A DNA stretch of 64,000 nucleotides, taken from positions 803,888 to 867,887 of the forward strand of contig NW_017804176.1 of NCBI RefSeq assembly GCF_001625305.1, in the 5' to 3' direction. Below the pieces are notes generated by a model. That model worked only from the letters and a program-made list of their open reading frames with translations. It was not told the DNA's origin and made no database searches. This document shows positions 58,071 to 64,000 of this stretch, piece by piece. Numbering within the stretch: the first letter of the stretch is position 1; each line of letters starts with the position of its first letter. Origin of the DNA: Branchiostoma belcheri. Taxonomy: Eukaryota; Chordata; Leptocardii; Amphioxiformes; Branchiostomatidae. The position numbers and the translations under genes are program-made.

Positions 58071-60479
58071 AGGGAAGCTGAGCCATCCCTGGTCTGGCCG
58101 AGTCAGCTTTCTCTCTACAGAGACAGAAATCAACCCACAACTCACGCCAATGTCTTCTCGAATGGGAGCGTCCGAAAGCAAATCCTTCAATAGTGATGTG
58201 GAAATGATATGACGTATTCCCAGGTCTGCAGAGATTAGAGTAATCCGCGATGATGGAGGAGGCGGCGGCAAAGTTGTCCCATTGGACCAATCATTTCTCA
58301 TATGATAATTCTCCCAGAACGCTGCTTAACCTCAACTTAAAGTGCAGAGGAAAACGGAAGGAATAGAACAGCTTGAACAAAAGGGCGCCAGCTGGGGGCT
58401 GCATTAAAGTGGCGAAATCATAGGTTCACAGATTGCTGTTTGGGAATGTTGTTTGGCTGGAGTCCATCTTGCTACTTATTCCACCATCGGTTCGTACATG
58501 TATGTAATTCCACTGCTGAAGCTCATCAACGCCAACACAAAGCATCAGCTGTCGGGCCGAATAGGCGGATCCATCAGGTTAGGGCCAAGGGAGCGCCTTG
58601 CCTTCAACAAACGTCTAGAGACACGCTTATAGAGACTCATATGATATTAAGGAGATCTGTGTACAAGATACAACTAAATTAATTGGTTTGAGGTCTGCCA
58701 AATAGCACTCTTCGTTAGTTTGTACATAAATCTGCTAGTGACGTACGCTGATCAAAGACGACTCAGCTCATAAGCTCAGGAGAGGGGACCATTAGAGGTT
58801 CTGTAGACAAATGGCCTTCCAGATTTATCCAAAAATATCATCAAAGGAGATCCCCACATCTTAGGGTAAAAGATGAAGAGCTAATGCCTGTGCAAGCAAT
58901 ATCGACTTAAGCCCGAGGTCATACGAACAGGAAAAACATCTGATTGTGCACGTAACATAGGCAGGCCAATAGACCTGACAATCAGCGCTGACAAGGAAAT
59001 GTACGAGGCAAGGTTACTTGAATACGTAATGACTTTGATTTTCTTAAGAAAGACTTCCAGTACAAACTATGCGGATATAATGGGAAAGTCAAACAGTTTA
59101 TACCTTTGAGTACGCCAGGAAACTGTACGACATGACGGAATATGGCGGATATAGGTTGTAATATGATGGAATACCGCACCCAATCTCACCTTTCATAGGG
59201 GAAGGCTGGCTGTGAAAAATCGTTGAAAAGTAGGAAATCTAAAATTAACAGCCATTTGTCATCATTTTGCTGTGGATTTACAGAACCTTTCATGACATAT
59301 CTTTGAAATTGCATGAAATAAGGTCAGCTGTTGCCCAATAACTCAACATGTCGGATTCTTGTCGACGTGTTAACCCCTGAAACGTACGTTCATTTACATA
59401 AGAGGTTTGCGGGTCGAAAGTATACATTTTGGCTGCAAACTGAATTTAAATTAGTTGCAAACTAAATTTATTTTTAGTAGCTAGTGCATGTACAACTATA
59501 ATAAAAACAATCGTTCCTTGACTGTAATTGAAGAAGCAATAGTCCATCAATAAACAGCTGCCTTGTGCAGCAGATAAAGAGTAGGCTTTGCTCTTGGGTA
59601 CTCCTAATCATGAACATATGACACAGTAATGTCTATTAAACTTTCAGAACGGGTGAAAACACGACATGACTCGTGTTTATTCAAATTCAATACGAATCCG
59701 TCGAGTGTTAAGTGCCAAAACCGTACTTTACAATAGAAGGAAAGATATCAGGAAACACGGTGGATGAGCACAGAGCAGATACAAGGCGCAGAGAACGATA
59801 GGGGTAATTGCAGAGATGTCCTGTAGCCTTGGATAGGCAGTGTGTCTCCGTGCGCCTGGGGAGGTTTTGGAGTAGCTTCCAATTGTACTCTGTCTTCAGC
59901 AGACCTCAGAGGAGACAAATGCCTCTCAGTGCAATAATGTGAAAAATCGTCTCCGAGGAGCTCCAGCGGCTCCAACACCTGCACCTTTGGCAACAACAGC
60001 GGGTCTTAACGCAGCAACCTCCCGGGGGATCTATTTATCCTAACCATATACTCACAGCAGATATCTAATGTATACATTCCAGAGAGATGGCGGGAAAGGC
60101 AATCCAATCTAGACAATGGTTAGGTCCTCATGTTGCCGAGCAGAGAGACGTAATGCCCCCGACACGGCTAGGACAAGTGGATTCTGTCAGAATCCACTCG
60201 GAGAGAATCTCATTCATTCTCACAATCAGGGAACTCACGCGCCTGCCTTTCACCGTGCCTGATCAAAGCAGATCATTGGCACGTGTCTCCGCGCGATGTG
60301 ACAGAGGCCTGCGCTGAGGGACCGGCTTCCTACTGCCGGCACGGTCCCTGCATGGCTTCTGCCGTGATGGATTACCTGGGTACACCCCCACCGGGAGTGA
60401 AGCATCACTATGGGTGTGTCAACCTGCACTTAAAGACTGCTGGAGTATCTACTGTTTTGTCTGATGTCTTAACGGCCGT

Positions 60480-62400
60480 AAAAAGTGGCAGTAAAGCCAC
60501 TGAAGCGCGGAGGATTCTCCTCACGTCACGAGGAGGACACGTTTTATTACCTCACAACGTTATCCACATCTCCCTGTCGGAACATTCCACTGCGTCACCA
60601 AAGGAAAGGCAACCTTGTAGCCATGCTAATTCTGGCCGGGTTATTACTGTGTAATCTATGTAGGTTACGATGCTGGACAGAGGGGTTGTTAAGATTGTTT
60701 GGAGATAGCACCAGTCTTGAGGCTACTTTGAACGTAAGAATGTATATGATCTTATACCAGAAATATGTTCACTTTTTTCTTAACCTTAACAAAGGGGCCA
60801 CATGTATTGCAGGGACTGATGGAAAATATACAAAAAAGACAGGACTTAAAGCCATAATTTCAAACCGATAAAGACTAAAGGCACGTGATGTCATGTCAAT
60901 GACGAATTTTATTGTGCTCTTGTAACACAGGAGGAAAGTTTGTAGCCCTGCACATCCTCGGTGGGTAATTACAGAATAATCTATATAGGTTACGATTCCG
61001 ACCGGAGGTTTTGTGGCGTCGGTGAGATTGTTTGGGGATATCACAAAACTTGATGGTCCTTGGGACTTTGGCATTCAAGCGAGACTCAACAAAATTCAAT
61101 CTAAAGTTGTATTCATCAAAAACTCGTATTTTAACTGTTAACTCTTTCCCAGTTTTAACAATTTGAACATGAAGCAGAAGTCATCAAAATACCTCAATGG
61201 ACGTCACATAGAAATAAAGCAGAATTAGGCTGATAATTTCAATCAATAAAGACCATGGCACGTGGCGTTACGACGTGGACCAGTTTTTATTGCCCGCCAG
61301 CGTTATCCGCACCTCCCAGTTGGGAGATTACAGCTATTCATGTCAGAAAAGGACACTTTGTAGCCATGCTAATTCCAGGTGGGTTATTACAGTATAAGCT
61401 GTGTAGGATAGAACTGGCGCGTCGTTAAGTTTGTTTTGGGATATCACTGACATTATTATTCCTTTGAACCTGACTGCTGAAGAGAATCATAGCAACAAAA
61501 CTATGATTTAGCGTTTGTTGACCAAAAAATGTCAACCATCTCCCGATACTATATTTGCCCTTTGAGTATGGGCTATGTCATAAAACACAAAAGAGAAACA
61601 CGTAAAAGAAGCCACCAACGCCATAATCAGCAATATTTCAGCTGATAACTTCCAAACGTAAAGATGTGACGTCGCGACAAAGGTCAGCTTTATTACCTTA
61701 CAGCATCTTTCAGATATAACAGATAAAGTGTTACAGCTGTGAGATATATATAACCAGGACTTGAAATACTTGAATTACTGCATACCAGTACTGATGCAGG
61801 TAACATTAAGAAAATACCTGTACTAAACATAGGTCAGTGTAGTGTAGTTTCGGCTCATCTCTGATTTTAACCTGCACTAACTTGCTCATGCAGGTAGCAT
61901 TTCCAGCCCCGTGATAACGGTAGAGGAACTTTGTAGTCGTTCCAATTTTCGGTCTGGTAACTACAGAATAATCTATGTAGGTTACGATGTCGGAAGGGAG
62001 ATTTTGTAAGTCATTAAGATTGTTAAGATATGAGGAACTTTGATGCTCCCCTGAAAATATAACTTGAGCGGGTCTCGTCAAAAGTAATTGCCATTTTGCT
62101 AATGCTTGGTCGGGTAGTTACAAAAGGATCTGTCTGGGTTACGATGTCGGACAGAGGTTTTACGTTCTCGTAAGATCGTTTGATGATATCACCTGTCTCG
62201 AGGCTCTTTTGAACTTTAGCATTCAAGCGAAACTCAACAAAAATTTATTTACCTTTTTATGAACCAAAACCGACTTCCACCTTCTCTGCTTCATTGGTCT
62301 TTTGAATTCGAGCCAAAGGTCATCAAAATAGAGTACTGGAAGACACATAAACCCGGAAAACAGCAGAATAAGGCAGTAATTTAGGCCAATGGTGGCTTTA
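60480..62400. repeat. Diverged tandem array, about five 400-bp units
   Basis: Units start near 60480, 60870, 61245, 61660 and 62080 (the last is partial at its start). Each keeps in order a TAAAGNC..GGCACGTG-like start, TTTTATTGCC or TTTTATTACC, CTTTGTAGCCATGCTAATTC, GGGTNATTACAG, AATCTATGTAGGTTACGAT, and TTAAGATTGTTTGG followed by GATATCAC. The TGTAGGTTACGAT block is the best kept. No coding frame survives across units. Confidence 0.85.
61755..61911. mobile_element. Short nonautonomous hAT-type element
   Basis: The insertion interrupts the fourth 400-bp unit. It starts CAGGACTTGAAAT and ends ATTTCCAGCCCCG, imperfect relatives of the termini at 12172-12440, and shares the internal TACCTG and ATGCAGGTA motifs. 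It was therefore inserted after the array formed. Confidence 0.65.
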
Positions 62401-62781
62401 GCCTACCGTAATGCCAACTACCTACTGCGTATTCCCTAGCATTGCCGCCTCTCACCAGGAAAGACAGAGCCGGAGAAGATATCAGTCGAGTCAGCTTACA
62501 AGGCATGATCCGTTACCCTGCGCCCTGCTGGGGTCTGGGGAGCCGTGTAATATTTCATGTCTGAAGACATAACCCTGCAGGGGACATGAGATATTGGCAC
62601 GGATCATCCCTGGTAGTCAGATCACTGCTGTTCTTATTCATGCTGCCTGACCTCCAGGTATGCTTCTGGCCAAAGGTCGGTAAGAAGGGTCTCAATCTTC
62701 GATACAAGATGAGAATGATGATCTTCACTTGATTCCGGTCATGTTTCTGTCTTAGTAACAAAGGAAATGCCTCGCACTCTA

Positions 62782-63013
62782 CATGAGGCCACAGGAAATC
62801 TTTATTGATGCGTTGGAGGAAAGAAAAAATATGCATATTATCTCCGCTTTCTATCGAGACCTGTGGATGTTTCAAGGCTGATAGGAAGGCAAGCCAAGGC
62901 CATGAGAAATCTTTATTGATACGCTAAAGGAAGGAGAAAAATGCTTCCCATCTTCTGTGTCGTCTCCGTAAGATACCCGGGCCTGTAGCTGTATTAAAGC
63001 TGATAGGAGAGTA
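62782..63013. repeat. Tandem duplication of about 116 bp
   Basis: Two copies (about 62782-62893 and 62898-63013) share GAAATCTTTATTGAT, a purine-rich GAAAGA(A)AAA block, GCCTGT or ACCTGT and AAGCTGATAGGA. No gene is seen. Confidence 0.85.
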
Positions 63014-64000
63014 AAGCCTCCGTAAAATGGAGTCCGGGCTTCCACTTCTGTAGTAATCCCTGGGGCGGAGGAGGCCGTAACCTGAGGAATCGGGTAGTCT
63101 CGGGGTCAATGAGTGCCATGTCTATGGAGGATGTCGGTGATATCTGTATGGATCCCCCGTGGGGCGGCCTAAACTTGGACGTCAGCGTTCACAATCTAGA
63201 GAAGTATATTAAGGGGGCTGGGAAGTTGTAAATATTGGACATACATTATGGCATATCCTTGCCCGAGGGCTAATTGCAAGGTAATAATAAGTGATGGATA
63301 CAGCAGATACCATGCAGTGAAAACAGCAGGCTGCTTCGTGATGAATGGTTTTATAAATCCGAATTTGTGGAGTTTGACTTCTTTGTTAAAAGCCTCAGAT
63401 AGGGCGCACCCAACTTTGCTACGATTAATACGTCGATGCTCCGGGTTGAAAAGTTGGATAGTTTTTGTGTGCTAAAACTAGTAGATAAATGTGTAAAGGG
63501 TACACTTTGACAACGTCCTCTATTAACTCTCTCCCCAGTCCTCTATTAACCCTATATCTCTTTCTGTCACTGTCTGAACATCTGCAGGGAAAATGACTAT
63601 GTCTTTCACTGCTTTTAAATTACACTATTAACGTCTCGCACTGAACATTTCGTCTTGATATCATATATTGCCCCGGAAACCCCCTAGGAACCATCTGAAA
63701 TATCTTGTACCGCTGTGATCAACAAAGGTTACCAAAGAAGAATGACTTACCCTATGATGTCAAGCCGAGAATGCGGCAATTTGCAATGAGCCACGGTGGG
63801 GTCATTACGTGAGTTTTCTTCGTCTTCGATTAGTAACAATTTGTCTCTCCACTGGCAGCGCATTAAGGGAAGTGACATTACTGCAACTCTAATCGACAAT
63901 ACGTGGGGTACCCATTCAGGAGGTCTTTTTGCTAATTGTAAATATGGAGATCGATGGGAAACATGCAGCAATTATTTTGTCTATGCCATAAAAATTACAT

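Larger units (their letters stand above)
55744..64000. other. Intron 2 of the Ig-domain gene (to the window edge)
   Basis: The phase-1 donor at 55743 has no partner Ig exon in the remaining 8.2 kb, so the intron runs off the window. It holds a three-copy repeat at 57.4-58.1 kb, a five-unit array at 60.5-62.4 kb with an embedded hAT-type element, and a duplication at 62.8-63.0 kb. A perfect 11-bp inverted repeat (AGTGGATTCTG, one base, complement) is at 60176-60198. Confidence 0.55.

Overview
The window looks like invertebrate chordate DNA, most likely lancelet (Branchiostoma). Its genes are intron-rich with GT-AG splice sites and encode a deuterostome-type set (TRAPPC10, FAAP100, a glycine/glutamate-receptor-like chloride channel, and an immunoglobulin adhesion molecule). 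The non-coding DNA holds tRNA-derived SINEs, small hAT-type elements, GC-rich palindromic elements and many diverged tandem repeats. The species is an inference; I could not run a search. One 20-base run of N (24757-24776) marks an assembly gap.

Layout. 1420-1846 (minus) is a first coding exon of an unrecognised gene that leaves the window on the left. 5129-18164 (minus) is a complete 22-exon TRAPPC10 gene of 1209 residues, a subunit of the TRAPPII tethering complex. A 382-bp head-to-head promoter separates it from FAAP100 (18547-21409, plus, 4 exons, 684 residues), a Fanconi anaemia core-complex subunit that lacks the C-terminal portion of the human protein. 22570-28903 (plus) is a complete 11-exon pentameric ligand-gated anion channel of 507 residues. 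Its ligand-binding domain carries a cysteine-rich 40-residue insert, coded by one symmetric exon at the loop C position. From 29 kb to 49 kb I see no convincing gene, only repeats and candidate regulatory blocks. 49028-49085 and 55414-55743 (plus) are the first two coding exons of an immunoglobulin-superfamily membrane or secreted protein with a nephrin/Kirre-like first Ig domain. The rest of that gene lies beyond the right end, so 55744-64000 is its second intron.

The four main genes do not form a pathway. TRAPPC10 acts in Golgi/endosomal trafficking, FAAP100 in DNA repair, the channel in inhibitory signalling, and the Ig gene probably in cell adhesion.

Two features stand out. First, the chloride channel has the optional-looking cysteine-rich exon at its ligand site plus extra cysteine pairs elsewhere in the extracellular domain. 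Second, diverged tandem duplications sit across exon edges in TRAPPC10 and the channel, copying real splice sites into decoys. In TRAPPC10 the same process supplies coding repeats and the stop codon itself. Exon models were assembled by eye from splice signals, reading phase and remembered family sequences; every junction listed keeps the reading frame.
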